Below, in pieces: positions 23,790 to 34,082 of a DNA stretch of 37,842 bases (position 1 is its first letter; each line of letters starts with the position of its first letter). Made by a program: the position numbers and the translations under genes. A model generated the notes under the pieces. It was given only the letters and a program-made list of their open reading frames with translations, was not told the DNA's origin and searched no databases. This DNA is from Candidatus Gastranaerophilales bacterium (GTDB lineage: Bacteria; Cyanobacteriota; Vampirovibrionia; Gastranaerophilales; Gastranaerophilaceae): NCBI GenBank assembly GCA_944327275.1, contig CALVHB010000028.1, forward strand, positions 1-37,842, read 5' to 3'.

Positions 23790-24332
23790 TTAATCAACTT
23801 TATATTTTGGAGCTTCTTTGTTGACTAATTCCATGTATTTTTTGTTATTTTTTTCTGCAAATTCAATAGCTTTTTTTCGAGCTTCTTCTTGACCGTTTAG
23901 TTCAGATGCGTAGAATCTTTTTGAGAATCCGAACTTATCTAATCCTTTTGTTGCTGCAGGTTGGTATATTGCGGTTGTGTATTCGTAGTATTCTTTCGAT
24001 TGAGGATATGTGAGGTATCCTACTATTGCAGCATCAGGGTAGACAAGTACTGATGCTCCTTTGGTCTCTTCTTGAATTTGGTGTGCAAACTGAGCTGCTG
24101 CATCTGTAGGATTTGTTAAATCAGGAAAGTTTGATAATTGAATTTTTGTATGCCAGTTGCCTATGTTTTCATTTTTTAGTAAGTATTCATAGTTTTTTGT
24201 TTTACTGTCTGGATTTGAAAGTAAGTAAGTTTCTTTGTCGAATTTGATTTTATCCACTTGCGCAATTGCAGAAGTTTGAGCAAGTAAAAATATATTCATA
24301 ATTAAAAGTAGTATTTTGGGTAAGTTTTTCAT
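23790..24332 (-). CDS. Secreted hypothetical protein
   Basis: 180 aa. The N-terminal signal peptide starts MKNLPKILLLIMNIFLLAQ and ends with a cut site near SAIAQ. I chose the ATG at 24332 because GAGGAGAA sits 6 nt before it; the TTG at 24359 lies in the ribosome binding site region and would add nine residues. The mature part is hydrophilic, Tyr/Lys-rich and without Cys or a known motif; it ends in a charged helix. It lies between gyrA and the rfb promoter, both transcribed away from it. Family not recognised. Confidence 0.75.
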   Translation of the reverse strand: MKNLPKILLLIMNIFLLAQTSAIAQVDKIKFDKETYLLSNPDSKTKNYEYLLKNENIGNWHTKIQLSNFPDLTNPTDAAAQFAHQIQEETKGASVLVYPDAAIVGYLTYPQSKEYYEYTTAIYQPAATKGLDKFGFSKRFYASELNGQEEARKKAIEFAEKNNKKYMELVNKEAPKYKVD

Positions 24333-24411
24333 GGTAAATTCTCCTCTTCTTATTTTCAATAATAACTTTTTTGATTATTAACTTATTTTGTTAATAAATC
24401 CATTAGCCTTT

Positions 24412-24439
24412 TTGTTAATAGATAATTTTGTAGTATAAT
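24412..24439 (+). promoter_or_regulatory. Promoter of the rfbCBD operon
   Basis: TTGTTA (24412-24417), 16-bp spacer, TATAAT (24434-24439). The predicted start is near 24446, about 18 nt before the rfbC ATG, with AAGGAG in the short leader. Confidence 0.6.
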
Positions 24440-24463
24440 ACTAGATGTAGGTAAGGAGAGGAT

Positions 24464-25009
24464 ATGCCATTTGAATTTGAAAGACAAAGTATCAGTGATG
24501 TGATTCTTGTAAAACCAAAAGTTTTTGGTGATAATCGCGGTTTTTTTATGGAAACTTATAAAAAAACAGAGTTTTATGCAAATGGGATAGATATAGAATT
24601 TAATCAGGACAATCATTCAAAATCAACTGCAAGAGTTTTGCGTGGATTGCATTATCAAAAAGCGCCTTATGCTCAAGCAAAATTGGTAAGATGTTCTTTG
24701 GGTAGAATATATGATGTGGCAGTTGATATAAGACCGGAATCAAAAACTTTTGGGAAATATGTTAAAGTAGAATTGTCTGACATAAATAAACATATGTTAT
24801 ATATTCCTGAAGGTTTCGCTCACGGTTTTGTTGTACTTTCTGACGAAGCAGAACTAATTTATAAAGCAAGCGGAGAGTACAATCCTCAAGCAGATAGCGG
24901 AATTCTTTGGAATGATGAAGATATTAATATAGATTGGGGCATTGATTTTGAACCTATCTTGTCTGAAAAAGATAAAAAACAACCTAAGTTGAAAGAGGTA
25001 ATAAAATGA
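24464..25009 (+). CDS. rfbC: dTDP-4-dehydrorhamnose 3,5-epimerase
   Basis: 181 aa, normal length. Third enzyme of dTDP-L-rhamnose synthesis; double epimerisation at C3 and C5. The cupin fold is shown by GFFMETY, the FNQDNHSKS strand, RGLHYQ with the catalytic His, VDIR and IPEGFAHGF. Clear AAGGAG ahead of the ATG. It overlaps rfbB by ATGA, so the two are co-translated. Product feeds surface polysaccharide. Confidence 0.95.
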   Translation: MPFEFERQSISDVILVKPKVFGDNRGFFMETYKKTEFYANGIDIEFNQDNHSKSTARVLRGLHYQKAPYAQAKLVRCSLGRIYDVAVDIRPESKTFGKYVKVELSDINKHMLYIPEGFAHGFVVLSDEAELIYKASGEYNPQADSGILWNDEDINIDWGIDFEPILSEKDKKQPKLKEVIK

Positions 25010-25983
25010 AAATTCTTGTGACCGGTGGTGCCGGATTTATTGGAAGTTGTTTTGTTAGGTATATGTTAAAAAATCATCCTGACTATAAGATTATAAATTT
25101 GGATGCTTTAACTTATGCAGGGAATATTGAAAACCTTGATGATGTAAAAGATAATCCTAATTACAGATTTGTGCATGGTAATATTTGTGATAAAAGACTT
25201 GTTAGAGATATTGTAGATACTGTTGATGCAGTCGTGAATTTCGCTGCAGAGTCTCATGTTGATAGATCAATTACCGGACCTGAAATTTTTATCGAAACTA
25301 ATGTCCAAGGGACTTTGAATTTACTTCAGGCTGCAAAAGAGTCTAAAATTCATAGATATTTGCAAGTATCTACTGATGAGGTATACGGTACTTTAGGTAA
25401 AACAGGATATTTCACAGAGACAACACCTTTAGCTCCTAATAGCCCTTATTCTGCGTCTAAGGCTTCTGCAGACATGTTAGTAAGAGCATATTATGAAACA
25501 TACAATATGCCTGTGTTGACCACAAGATGTTCAAATAATTATGGGCCTTATCAATATCCTGAAAAACTTATTCCATTCTTTATTTCACAGTTATTAAAAG
25601 GTGAAAAAGTCCCTGTGTATGGTGATGGGATGAATGTAAGAGATTGGCTTTATGTTTATGATCACTGTGCAGCAATAGATACGGTATTACACAAAGGTAG
25701 AGTAGGTGAAGTCTACAACGTTGGTGGGCACAACGAAAAAACTAATTTGGAAATAACTCATCTGATTTTGGATGCGATGGGTAAGGATGAGTCCTCTATC
25801 AAGTATGTAGATGATCGCCTTGGGCATGATAGACGATATGCAATTTGTAATGACAAGATACAGTCAGAACTTGGTTGGAAACCTTCATTAACTTTTGAAG
25901 AAGGTATAAAAATAACTATAGATTGGTATTTAAACAATCAAGATTGGATGAAAAGTATTGAGGCTAAAAAGGAATTGGTATAA
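25006..25983 (+). CDS. rfbB: dTDP-glucose 4,6-dehydratase
   Basis: 325 aa. Second enzyme of the pathway; converts dTDP-glucose to dTDP-4-keto-6-deoxyglucose with NAD. It is an extended short-chain dehydrogenase: GGAGFIGS nucleotide loop at the N-terminus, STDEVYGTL with the catalytic Asp-Glu pair, and YSASK with the Tyr-Lys pair. RDWLYVYDHC and GLDRRY-type (GHDRRYA) substrate motifs are present. Its stop and the rfbD start share one base (TAATG). Confidence 0.95.
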   Translation: MKILVTGGAGFIGSCFVRYMLKNHPDYKIINLDALTYAGNIENLDDVKDNPNYRFVHGNICDKRLVRDIVDTVDAVVNFAAESHVDRSITGPEIFIETNVQGTLNLLQAAKESKIHRYLQVSTDEVYGTLGKTGYFTETTPLAPNSPYSASKASADMLVRAYYETYNMPVLTTRCSNNYGPYQYPEKLIPFFISQLLKGEKVPVYGDGMNVRDWLYVYDHCAAIDTVLHKGRVGEVYNVGGHNEKTNLEITHLILDAMGKDESSIKYVDDRLGHDRRYAICNDKIQSELGWKPSLTFEEGIKITIDWYLNNQDWMKSIEAKKELV

Positions 25984-26801
25984 TGAAGGTATTGGTAACA
26001 GGTGCAAAAGGTATGTTAGGGCAAGATTTATGCCCTATTCTTGAAGATGTCGGTGCATTCGTAATTGAGACAGATGTAGATACTTTAGATATTACAAATG
26101 CTGAACAAGTAAAAAATGTTTTGACTGACATCAGACCTGATTTGGTTATTCATTGTGCAGCTTATACAAATGTTGACAAGGCAGAAGAAGATTTGAAGAC
26201 TGCGGAATTAATAAATGTTACCGGCACAGAAAATGTAGCTGATGCTTGTGCAAAACTTGGAATTACACTTGTGTATATTTCTACTGATTATGTGTTTGAT
26301 GGAAATAAACAAGAACCTTACACTCCTAACGATATGCCAAATCCTATTAATAATTATGGAATGACAAAATATGAAGGGGAAGAAGCTGTAAGAAGCTTAT
26401 GCGAAAAGTATTATATTGCAAGAACTTCATGGCTTTATGGCCATCATGGGAAAAATTTTGTTGAAACAATGATATCAATGGCGGATAGAGAATCTGTAAA
26501 TGTCGTTGATGATCAAATTGGTTGCCCGACTTGGACTGTAGAATTTGCAAATGGAATTGTTAAATTGCTTTCAAAACCTTATGGGACTTATCATGTTTGT
26601 GGATCCGGATATACAAGTTGGTATGGTTTTGCAAAAGAAATATATTCACAAATGGGTTTGGATGTTAACTTAAAACCTTGCAAAACAGAACAATTCCCTC
26701 GCCCTGCAAAGCGTCCTGCGTACAGTGTGATGGATAATGATAAAATTTGCAGAAGTTGGCAAGCTGCTTTAAAAGATTATATTGAGTTGCGTAATACGTA
26801 A
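25983..26801 (+). CDS. rfbD: dTDP-4-dehydrorhamnose reductase
   Basis: 272 aa. Last step to dTDP-L-rhamnose, NAD(P)H-dependent. Short-chain dehydrogenase fold with [10 protein letters not shown], the [10 protein letters not shown] segment, STDYVFDG, and YGMTKYEGE carrying the Tyr-Lys pair. Translation is coupled to rfbB. It is the last gene of the first rfb unit; rfbA follows 77 nt later with its own promoter. Confidence 0.94.
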   Translation: MKVLVTGAKGMLGQDLCPILEDVGAFVIETDVDTLDITNAEQVKNVLTDIRPDLVIHCAAYTNVDKAEEDLKTAELINVTGTENVADACAKLGITLVYISTDYVFDGNKQEPYTPNDMPNPINNYGMTKYEGEEAVRSLCEKYYIARTSWLYGHHGKNFVETMISMADRESVNVVDDQIGCPTWTVEFANGIVKLLSKPYGTYHVCGSGYTSWYGFAKEIYSQMGLDVNLKPCKTEQFPRPAKRPAYSVMDNDKICRSWQAALKDYIELRNT

Positions 26802-26827
26802 TTTGGAATATATGTCGATGCAGTGTG

Positions 26828-26856
26828 TTGCAAAATATCCGCTTTACAATTATAAT
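26828..26856 (+). promoter_or_regulatory. Promoter of rfbA
   Basis: TTGCAA (26828-26833), 17-bp spacer, TATAAT (26851-26856), a near-consensus sigma-70-type promoter. It would start at about 26863 and leave a leader of about 16 nt with GTGAGG as the ribosome binding site. Confidence 0.72.
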
Positions 26857-26878
26857 TTACTTTAAAGTGAGGTATTCT

Positions 26879-27754
26879 ATGAAAGGTATTGTATTAGCAG
26901 GTGGTGCAGGCACAAGATTACATCCAAGTACTATTGCTGTATCAAAACAACTTTTGCCGATTTATGATAAGCCGATGATTTATCATCCTATTTCTGTTTT
27001 GATGTTGGCAGGAATCAGAGACATTCTTATTATTTCTACACCTGTTGATTTGCCTAATTTTAAAAGACTTCTTGGGGATGGAAGCCAGTTTGGAATAAGT
27101 TTTTCTTATAAAGAACAGCCTTCTCCTGATGGGCTTGCTCAGGCCTTTATTCTTGGGGAAGAATTTATAGGAAATGATGATGTAGCACTCGTATTAGGAG
27201 ATAATATTTTTTATGGCGGAGGCTTCTCAGGTAAATTAAAAAATGTTGTTGAAAATACTAAGTTGCATGGTGGAGCAACTGTTTTTGGTTATCCTGTTAA
27301 AGATCCTCAAAGGTTTGGAGTCGTTGATTTTGACTGTAATGGTAAAGTGCTTTCAATAGAAGAAAAACCAGCTAAGCCAAAATCAAATTATGCTGTTACC
27401 GGTCTTTATTTTTATGATAATAGAGTTGTTGAATTTGCAAAAGAATTAAAACCGTCTCCAAGAGGAGAATTGGAAATTACTGATTTGAACAACATTTATC
27501 TTAGAAACGAGATGTTGAATGTAGAACTTCTTGGAAGAGGTTTTGCTTGGTTAGATACAGGTACTCACCATTCTTTATTGCAGGCAAGTCAATACGTTCA
27601 GACTATTGAAGAAAATCAGGGAATTAAAATTGCTTGTCTTGAAGAAGTCGCTTTCAGAATGGGGTTTATTACAAAAGACGAATTGAGGGAAAATATTTCC
27701 AAGTATCCTGAAAATGATTATTTTAACTATGTAAGAAACATGTTGAATACGTAA
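26879..27754 (+). CDS. rfbA: Glucose-1-phosphate thymidylyltransferase
   Basis: 291 aa from the ATG at 26879. First enzyme of dTDP-L-rhamnose synthesis, joining dTTP and glucose-1-phosphate. Motifs: [13 protein letters not shown], the metal-site GDNIFYG, EEKP, TGLYFYD and WLDTGTH. A frame start 18 codons upstream lies inside the promoter and is rejected; MKGIVLAGG is the family start. Being first in the pathway and having its own strong promoter suggests separate control of flux. Confidence 0.95.
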   Translation: MKGIVLAGGAGTRLHPSTIAVSKQLLPIYDKPMIYHPISVLMLAGIRDILIISTPVDLPNFKRLLGDGSQFGISFSYKEQPSPDGLAQAFILGEEFIGNDDVALVLGDNIFYGGGFSGKLKNVVENTKLHGGATVFGYPVKDPQRFGVVDFDCNGKVLSIEEKPAKPKSNYAVTGLYFYDNRVVEFAKELKPSPRGELEITDLNNIYLRNEMLNVELLGRGFAWLDTGTHHSLLQASQYVQTIEENQGIKIACLEEVAFRMGFITKDELRENISKYPENDYFNYVRNMLNT

Positions 27755-27764
27755 CTTAACATTG

Positions 27765-27793
27765 TTGTCATAAATTTGGTTTTAGCCTATAAT
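27765..27793 (+). promoter_or_regulatory. Promoter of glyA
   Basis: TTGTCA (27765-27770), 17-bp spacer, TATAAT (27788-27793). The predicted start near 27800 leaves a leader of about 70 nt with no riboswitch I recognise. Confidence 0.72.
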
Positions 27794-27872
27794 TTTCCTT
27801 AGTATAGTGCAATTAAAAAAGAATTGGGATATAGTTTTAAGATTGCATTTCAGTATGGAATGAGGTGAGAAC

Positions 27873-29114
27873 ATGAATTTAGAACATATTAAAAAAGTTG
27901 ACCCTGCTGTTGCAGAGCAAATAGAAAAAGAATTAGAAAGACAACAAAATACTATAGAACTTATTGCGAGTGAAAATATTACATCACAAGCAGTTATGGA
28001 AGCTTGTGGAAGTGTTCTTACCAATAAGTATGCTGAAGGCAAACCACATAAGAGGTTTTATAACGGATGTGAATGCGTTGATGTGATTGAAGAATTGGCT
28101 CAAAAAAGAGCTTGTGAACTGTTTCACATGGATCATGCAAATGTTCAGCCTCACAGTGGAGCTCAAGCTAACATGGCTGTATTTATGTATTTGCTTAAAC
28201 CGGGTGATAAGGTTTTAGGTATGGATTTGTCAAATGGTGGACACCTTTCTCATGGTTCACCTGTTAATTTTTCCGGAATGTATTTCGATGTAAAAAGTTA
28301 TGGAGTGGATGAAAACGGAAATATTGACTATGAAAATGTCAGGAAGATGGCTCATGAACATAAACCTAAGTTAATAATTTGCGGTGCAAGTAATTACTCA
28401 AAGATTATAGATTTTAAAAAGTTTAGAGAAATAGCTGATGAAGTTGGTGCATATTTGCTTGCTGATATTGCCCATATTGCCGGACTTGTCGCAGCAGGGC
28501 TTCATCCTTCTCCTGCAGGGTATGCTCAATTTGTTACAACAACAACTCACAAATCTTTGAGGGGGCCTAGAGGGGGTATTACTATGTGTGATGCTGAACA
28601 CGCTCAAGGAATTGATAAGGCTATATTCCCCGGAATACAAGGCGGACCTTTAGAACATATTGTCGCTGCAAAAGCTGTAGCATTATTAGAAGCCTCTAAA
28701 CCGGAATTTAAATCTTATGCGGAACAAATTTTGAAAAATGCAAAAGCACTTGCTCAAGGGCTTATGGATGAAGGTATGGATATCGTAGGTGGAATGACAG
28801 AAAACCACCTTATGACATTAGATTTGAGAAAAACCGGTAAAACAGGTAAAGATATGGCAAACGTTCTTGAAAGGGTCGGAATTACTGCCAATAAAAATAC
28901 AGTGCCTAATGATCCTCAAAGTCCTTTTGTTACAAGTGGTATAAGATTAGGTGTACCGGCAGTTACAACAAGAGGTTTTAAAGAAGAAGATATGACAGAA
29001 GTTGCAAAAATTATTGCATCTGCAATATTTTCGTCAGATAATGAATTGGGCTTACAAAATTTAAGAGAACGTTCACTTAAATTATGTAAAAAATACCCGC
29101 TGTATGAAGACTAA
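27873..29114 (+). CDS. glyA: Serine hydroxymethyltransferase
   Basis: 413 aa. PLP enzyme that turns serine and THF into glycine and methylene-THF; cytoplasmic. Features: [40 protein letters not shown], and [14 protein letters not shown] with the PLP-binding Lys. GAGGTGAG lies before the ATG. The WecA-like gene follows after 39 nt with its own ribosome binding site, probably on the same transcript. It could supply the one-carbon units used by the AcsE-like protein, but that link is only by pathway logic. Confidence 0.97.
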   Translation: MNLEHIKKVDPAVAEQIEKELERQQNTIELIASENITSQAVMEACGSVLTNKYAEGKPHKRFYNGCECVDVIEELAQKRACELFHMDHANVQPHSGAQANMAVFMYLLKPGDKVLGMDLSNGGHLSHGSPVNFSGMYFDVKSYGVDENGNIDYENVRKMAHEHKPKLIICGASNYSKIIDFKKFREIADEVGAYLLADIAHIAGLVAAGLHPSPAGYAQFVTTTTHKSLRGPRGGITMCDAEHAQGIDKAIFPGIQGGPLEHIVAAKAVALLEASKPEFKSYAEQILKNAKALAQGLMDEGMDIVGGMTENHLMTLDLRKTGKTGKDMANVLERVGITANKNTVPNDPQSPFVTSGIRLGVPAVTTRGFKEEDMTEVAKIIASAIFSSDNELGLQNLRERSLKLCKKYPLYED

Positions 29115-29153
29115 AAGAGGTAATCCTCTTTCATGTTATAAAAAGGATAATAT

Positions 29154-30185
29154 ATGCTAATTAAATTAACTCATGCTCATATAATAGGAACTGTAATAGC
29201 ATACCTTATAGGTGTGTGTCTTGTACCTTTGGTAATAAGTTTTTCTAAAAAAGAAGGTTTGGTAGACCTTCCTAATGAAAGAAAAATTCATACAAAGCCA
29301 ATTTCAAGAATAGGTGGAGTTGCTATTTGGGCAAGTACGATGCTTACTTTTTTGTGCTTGGTATTTATGAGTTATTATCCTTATGGAAGTCTTCTTTCAG
29401 GAATTTTGCTTGGTGGTTCATTAATGTTTTTGTTAGGACTTGTGGATGATATTTATAACTTGGATGCGAAATTTAAGTTGTTTTTGCAAGTTTCTATTGC
29501 GACATTAGTTTATTTACTTGGTGTACAGATAAATAATATACCGTTTTTAGGTGACATAGGAATATTTTCTTATCCTATAACATTATTGTGGATAGTTGGT
29601 ATTTCTAATGCTTTAAATTTTATCGATGGTGTAGACGGTCTTGCGGGATCTGTAGTTACAATTAATGCTGTTACTTTAGCTGTAATTGCAGTGGCAATGA
29701 CTCCTCCTAATCCAATAAGTGCTCTAATCGGATTTATTCTTGCAGGTTCAATGTTGGCATTTCTTACATATAACTTTAATCCTGCAAAAATATTTATGGG
29801 AGACAGCGGAGCTTTGTTTTCAGGATTTCTGCTCGCAACAATTTCGATTACAGGCGTTATGAAGGCTGCTACTTTAGCAATTTTGTTACCTTTCTTGGTT
29901 TTAGCTGTTCCTATTATGGATATTACTTTTTCTTCATTGAGAAGAATTGCTAAAGGAAAGTCACCTTTTGTTGCAGACGCTGAACATATTCACCATAAGC
30001 TTTTACATGCAGGTTTTTCTCAGAAGAAAACTGTTATGATTCTTACTTCTGTTGCAATAATTGCAGGTGCTTTGGCATCATTATTCATGGGAAGTCAAAC
30101 AATTAAACATTACTTTGTCTATATAGTCGCAATTGTAATTATAATGTTGTTATTAAACTTTATAAAAGTATTGACAAAAAAATAA
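29154..30185 (+). CDS. Undecaprenyl-phosphate sugar-1-phosphate transferase, WecA/TagO-like
   Basis: 343 aa, polytopic, about ten to eleven membrane helices. Members transfer GlcNAc-1-P (or a related sugar-P) to undecaprenyl phosphate and start O-antigen, teichoic acid or other polysaccharide chains. The diagnostic cytoplasmic motifs are present: LVDDIYNL, NFIDGVDGLAG, FMGDSGALFSGF, and HIHHKLLHAG near the C-terminus. The HxHH motif places it with WecA/TagO/RgpG rather than MraY. Its position after rfbCBDA and glyA supports a rhamnose-containing surface polymer. The sugar specificity is not readable. Confidence 0.9.
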   Translation: MLIKLTHAHIIGTVIAYLIGVCLVPLVISFSKKEGLVDLPNERKIHTKPISRIGGVAIWASTMLTFLCLVFMSYYPYGSLLSGILLGGSLMFLLGLVDDIYNLDAKFKLFLQVSIATLVYLLGVQINNIPFLGDIGIFSYPITLLWIVGISNALNFIDGVDGLAGSVVTINAVTLAVIAVAMTPPNPISALIGFILAGSMLAFLTYNFNPAKIFMGDSGALFSGFLLATISITGVMKAATLAILLPFLVLAVPIMDITFSSLRRIAKGKSPFVADAEHIHHKLLHAGFSQKKTVMILTSVAIIAGALASLFMGSQTIKHYFVYIVAIVIIMLLLNFIKVLTKK

Positions 30186-30360
30186 TTATGTGTTATCATC
30201 CCACATGGATTTAATTACTCAGTTTTGATATTGGTCGTTTTCACGAAGAAATTTCAAAATATTTAAGTGTAAATCTGCTATATAAAGGACTTGAAGTTGA
30301 GTGTAAAAACTCAATAGAGAGTGAGTGTATGTTTATTAGTTAAGTAAAGGTTTATTAGCT

Positions 30361-30888
30361 ATGACAGTAAGTGCAGTTGGACAAAGTGAAAACAGTCGTT
30401 TAAGTACAATCGTTAAATCTACAGCTATTGGGACTGCTGCAGGATATTCTTTGAAATATTTGTGGCCGGTAACAAAACAGGAAGATGATTTTAATCGTCG
30501 TACTGTTATCAATTATTGCCGTAAAGTTACAAATAAACAGTGTGTTGAAGAATACAAGAGCAACCCTAATCCGTCAAAAGCTCAGGATATGTTTATAAAA
30601 ATGATAGAAACTGAGGACAAAACTAAAAAAGATGCGTTTTCTCTTTCAAATATAACTAAAAAAGTTAATCAACTCGGTGGAGAAGATTCTGCAGCGGGTA
30701 GAGAATTCAGAAATATTATTCGTTATGTAAACGAAACATCAAAAGATATGACAAAACGTTTTGCTACAGCATATCACGTTATGTTAAAACTTAGAAGACC
30801 AGCTACTCCGTTCCTTGTTGTCGGTGCAGGTTTGGGATTCTTGGCAGGATTTGCTCACAATGTCATGAAAGATGATGTTGATGCGTAA
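30361..30888 (+). CDS. Hypothetical protein with one C-terminal membrane helix
   Basis: 175 aa, not recognised. It has a weak hydrophobic stretch near 20-35, a helical charged middle, and a clear Gly-rich membrane helix at about 150-168 (PFLVVGAGLGFLAGFAH). AAAGG lies upstream of the ATG. The preceding 175 nt hold only a 6-bp hairpin (30297-30302 / 30309-30314) and no readable gene. It ends in a strong terminator. Confidence 0.7.
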   Translation: MTVSAVGQSENSRLSTIVKSTAIGTAAGYSLKYLWPVTKQEDDFNRRTVINYCRKVTNKQCVEEYKSNPNPSKAQDMFIKMIETEDKTKKDAFSLSNITKKVNQLGGEDSAAGREFRNIIRYVNETSKDMTKRFATAYHVMLKLRRPATPFLVVGAGLGFLAGFAHNVMKDDVDA

Positions 30889-30916
30889 AATTTATATTTT
30901 TTCACCAAAAAAATAT

Positions 30917-30947
30917 AGGCTGAATTTTTTAATTCAGCCTTTTTTTT
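30917..30947. terminator. Bidirectional Rho-independent terminator
   Basis: A perfect 10-bp stem (30917-30926 / 30931-30940), TTTT loop, T run on the plus strand and a matching A run on the other side. It separates the convergent unknown gene and miaB. Confidence 0.9.
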
Positions 30948-30950
30948 ATG

Positions 30951-32276
30951 TTAAATTATTTCTCCTTTTAAATACCAAGTTTTAGCACCTGTAATTTTTA
31001 CGTTTACGAATTCACCTGTTAGATCTTTATCACAAGGAATATGTACTGTTTTAAAGTTTCTTGTTTTTCCTGTATTAATCATTTTACCTTTATGTTCATA
31101 GAAATTTTCAACCAATACTTCCATTTCCCTGTTTACATATTTCAGGTTAGATTTTAGGCAGTTCTCTTGGATTTTCTTATTTAATCTTTGAAATCTTTCA
31201 TTTTTAACATCTTCAGGTATATATTTATCAACCCATCTAGCAGCAACTGTTTTTTCTCTTGGAGAATATGCTGCAACATTTGAATAATCTAGTTCAAATT
31301 CATCAATTGCAGTAAGCGTTTCTACAAATTGTTCTTCTGTTTCTCCGGGAAATCCTGCTATAAAATCACTTGTAATAGTTACATCCGCTATTTTTTCTCT
31401 AACTTTTTTTACTATTTCTGCGTACTCTTCTCTTGTATAGCGTCTATTCATAGCTTTTAAGACTTCTGTACTGCCTGATTGCATTGGAATGTGAAAATAT
31501 TCGCACACTTTATCAAGCTCAAGGGCAGTTTGTATTAATTCGTCTGTTATATCCGTAGGATAAGAGGTAACAAAACGAATTCTAAATTTTCCTTCAAGAG
31601 CGTTTAAATCTTTTAAAAGTTCTGCAAGTCGGTAATTTTTATCTTTAAAATCTTTACCGTAGCTGTCTACGTTTTGTCCTAGTAAGGTTATTTCTTTAAA
31701 TCCTGCATCCAAGGCATCTTGAGCTTCTTTAATTATTATTTCCGGTTGTCTTGATCTTTCTCTACCTCTTGTGTATGGAACTATACAGTAAGTACAGAAA
31801 TTGTTACATCCTTCTGTAATCGGAATCCAAGCATTGACTCCTTTAACTCTTTCTATTTCGTATTTTTTTGCAAGATCGTCTTCCGTAGAGTTAGTTTCTG
31901 TACATTCGCAAACTTTTTCTCCGTTATTAATTCTTTTAATTATTTCTGGTAATGAATATATTTTATGTGTGCCCAGAACAAAGTCTACGTATGGAGCACG
32001 TTTAAAAATTTCTTGAGCTTTTTGTTGTGCTACACATCCGCAAAAACCTATTTTTATGTTTTTACCTTCCTTTTTCCATTTACCCCAAGTTCCCACAGCA
32101 CTGAATGCTTTATCTTCAGAAAGCTGTCTTATTGAACATGTATTTATCATAAGTAAATCAGCTTGTTCAGGTTCTTTTGTTTCTTCGTAGTCAAAATGAG
32201 ATAACATACCAAGCATTCTTTCGGTATCAGATTTATTCATTTGACATCCCATTGTATCAATAAAAACTTTTTTCAT
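30951..32276 (-). CDS. miaB: tRNA-2-methylthio-N6-dimethylallyladenosine synthase
   Basis: 441 aa. Radical-SAM methylthiotransferase acting on A37 of tRNAs. The N-terminal UPF0004 domain has the three cluster Cys (GCQMNKSD, NTCSIR, GFCGCVAQ). The radical-SAM motif is CNNFCTYCIVPYTRGRERSR. A C-terminal TRAM domain closes it. AGGAAC lies before the ATG. The long form of the radical-SAM signature and the TRAM domain separate it from RimO and MtaB with good confidence. Confidence 0.94.
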   Translation of the reverse strand: MKKVFIDTMGCQMNKSDTERMLGMLSHFDYEETKEPEQADLLMINTCSIRQLSEDKAFSAVGTWGKWKKEGKNIKIGFCGCVAQQKAQEIFKRAPYVDFVLGTHKIYSLPEIIKRINNGEKVCECTETNSTEDDLAKKYEIERVKGVNAWIPITEGCNNFCTYCIVPYTRGRERSRQPEIIIKEAQDALDAGFKEITLLGQNVDSYGKDFKDKNYRLAELLKDLNALEGKFRIRFVTSYPTDITDELIQTALELDKVCEYFHIPMQSGSTEVLKAMNRRYTREEYAEIVKKVREKIADVTITSDFIAGFPGETEEQFVETLTAIDEFELDYSNVAAYSPREKTVAARWVDKYIPEDVKNERFQRLNKKIQENCLKSNLKYVNREMEVLVENFYEHKGKMINTGKTRNFKTVHIPCDKDLTGEFVNVKITGAKTWYLKGEII

Positions 32277-32337
32277 TTATTTGTTCCTGCTATTTACATC
32301 AACTATGTAAATTATAATACAAAAATACTTAATATAC

Positions 32338-32366
32338 TTGACTTGAGCTATAAAAGATAATATTCT
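32338..32366 (+). promoter_or_regulatory. Promoter of the acyl ligase gene
   Basis: TTGACT (32338-32343), 17-bp spacer, TATTCT (32361-32366), giving a leader of about 25 nt with AAAGGTG. Confidence 0.55.
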
Positions 32367-32397
32367 GGTAATATATGGTCTGAAAGGTGTTTGTTGT

Positions 32398-34071
32398 ATG
32401 GGATTAAGCAGAAAAAATGTGTTGATGCTACTGGATGAGCGTACAGAAAAATACTCTGACAAAGTAGCTTTAGGGATGAAAAATCAGTATGGATGGAGGG
32501 AGTTTACCTATCGTGGAATTGGACTCATGTCCAGGAAACTTGCTCATTATTTGATTAGTAGTATTGAAGTAAAAAAAGGTGATAGATTAGCAATTTTATC
32601 TGAATCAAAACCTGAATATGGAGCTTGTGTTTTTGCTTCAGTTATTTCAGGTATGATTTCGGTTCCTTTGGATGTGAAACTTACAAAGTATGAGTTGAAG
32701 TCTATTTTATCCGATTGTGAACCTACTGTTATAATGGTATCGCGTAATTATATTGAAATGGCAAGATACCTAAAAGAAGAAATTAAGTCTGTAAAAGAGG
32801 TTATATTAATGGACGAACCTACTTACAGCATAAAAGAAAATAGTATTTATCAGTTACCTGACAATTATGAATGTAAGTGGCGTGTCAGAAGTTCAAAATC
32901 TACAGCGTTTATTATTTATACTTCAGGAACTACTGGTGCGCCTAAGGGAGTTGAAATTACGTTTTCAAATATGCTGGCGCAATTGGATGATTTAAAATAT
33001 GCGTTAGATAGTATTTTGCCTTATGAACATGTAAATATATTATCAATTTTGCCTATGAATCATCTTTTTGAGATGACTGTAGGGTTCTCAACTTTTTTAA
33101 ATTTTGGCTTTTCGGTGTATTATACTCCAAGTCTTAAACCGAAAGATATTTTGAGTATAATGCGAGAAAAGCAAATTGATTTTATGATTGTGGTGCCTGC
33201 ATTCTTAAAACTTTTGAAAACAGGTATTGAATCTGAGTTGAATAATGCTCCTCGTTATGTAAAATCAATTTTTAATATAATGTTTGCAGTTGCAAAATTT
33301 ATTCCATCTTATAGAGTTAAGAAGCTTATGTTTTCAAAGATTCATGAAAAATTCGGTGGCCATTTCTCAGGTTGTATATCAGGTGGAGCACCACTTGATG
33401 TTTCTGTCGGTGAGTTTTTTGAAAGAATTGGTATCAAAGTATATCAAGGTTATGGGCTATCAGAGGCAAGTCCTGTTGTTTCTGTAAATACAGATAGACG
33501 AGGAGATATTGCATCTGTAGGGAGACCTTTGAAAAGTTTTATTGCTAAAACAGATTCAGAAACTGGAGAGCTTATGCTAAAAGGTCCTTCTGTAATGAAA
33601 GGATATCACAATCATCCGGAAATTACTGCTGAAGTTATTGATTCTGAAGGATGGTTGCACACCGGAGATATTGCAAAAATTAGTAAGGAAGGACATATAT
33701 ATATTACTGGTAGAATAAAAAATATGATTGTGTTGTCCGGCGGGAAAAAAGTTTTTCCTGAGGAAGTAGAATCTGTTCTTGATAAAAGTTCATATTTCTC
33801 AGAGGTTTGTGTGCTTGGAGTTTCAAGAACTTTTGGTTCGAAAGATGGAACAGAGGAAATTGCTGCGGTTATAGTTCCTTCTGATGATATTGTACAAAAA
33901 TATGATTGGGATACTGTTGAAAAACTGGTAAGAGATGAAGTTAAAAAATTATCTTTGAGGTTGACTGCTTATAAAAGACCTATTAATATAGTAGTTAGTA
34001 AAACTCCTTTGCCAAAAACTACTACAAGAAAAGTTAAGCGTAAAGAAGTTAAAGAACTTGTAAATGTATAA
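32398..34071 (+). CDS. AMP-forming acyl-CoA / acyl-ACP synthetase
   Basis: 557 aa. ANL superfamily adenylating enzyme: activates a carboxylic acid with ATP and passes it to CoA or ACP. P-loop YTSGTTGAPKG (about 174-184), GYGLSEASPVVS (A5-like), the WLHTGD motif, TGRIKNMIVLSGGKK hinge and the catalytic Lys region near the C-terminus (PLPKTTTRKVKR). The best matches by motif are long-chain fatty acid-CoA/ACP ligases. No transmembrane part. A secreted 155-aa protein follows after 11 nt, so the two form an operon. The substrate cannot be read from the sequence. Confidence 0.85.
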   Translation: MGLSRKNVLMLLDERTEKYSDKVALGMKNQYGWREFTYRGIGLMSRKLAHYLISSIEVKKGDRLAILSESKPEYGACVFASVISGMISVPLDVKLTKYELKSILSDCEPTVIMVSRNYIEMARYLKEEIKSVKEVILMDEPTYSIKENSIYQLPDNYECKWRVRSSKSTAFIIYTSGTTGAPKGVEITFSNMLAQLDDLKYALDSILPYEHVNILSILPMNHLFEMTVGFSTFLNFGFSVYYTPSLKPKDILSIMREKQIDFMIVVPAFLKLLKTGIESELNNAPRYVKSIFNIMFAVAKFIPSYRVKKLMFSKIHEKFGGHFSGCISGGAPLDVSVGEFFERIGIKVYQGYGLSEASPVVSVNTDRRGDIASVGRPLKSFIAKTDSETGELMLKGPSVMKGYHNHPEITAEVIDSEGWLHTGDIAKISKEGHIYITGRIKNMIVLSGGKKVFPEEVESVLDKSSYFSEVCVLGVSRTFGSKDGTEEIAAVIVPSDDIVQKYDWDTVEKLVRDEVKKLSLRLTAYKRPINIVVSKTPLPKTTTRKVKRKEVKELVNV

Positions 34072-34082
34072 TAGGAGCAAAA

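Noticed and set aside
27800..27872. A THF or glycine riboswitch before glyA
   Set aside because: The leader is about 70 nt, has no matching conserved core and no terminator or sequestering stem.
30186..30360. A tRNA, riboswitch or small gene in this 175-nt gap
   Set aside because: No cloverleaf, no T-loop or anticodon arm, no open frame over a few codons; only one weak hairpin.
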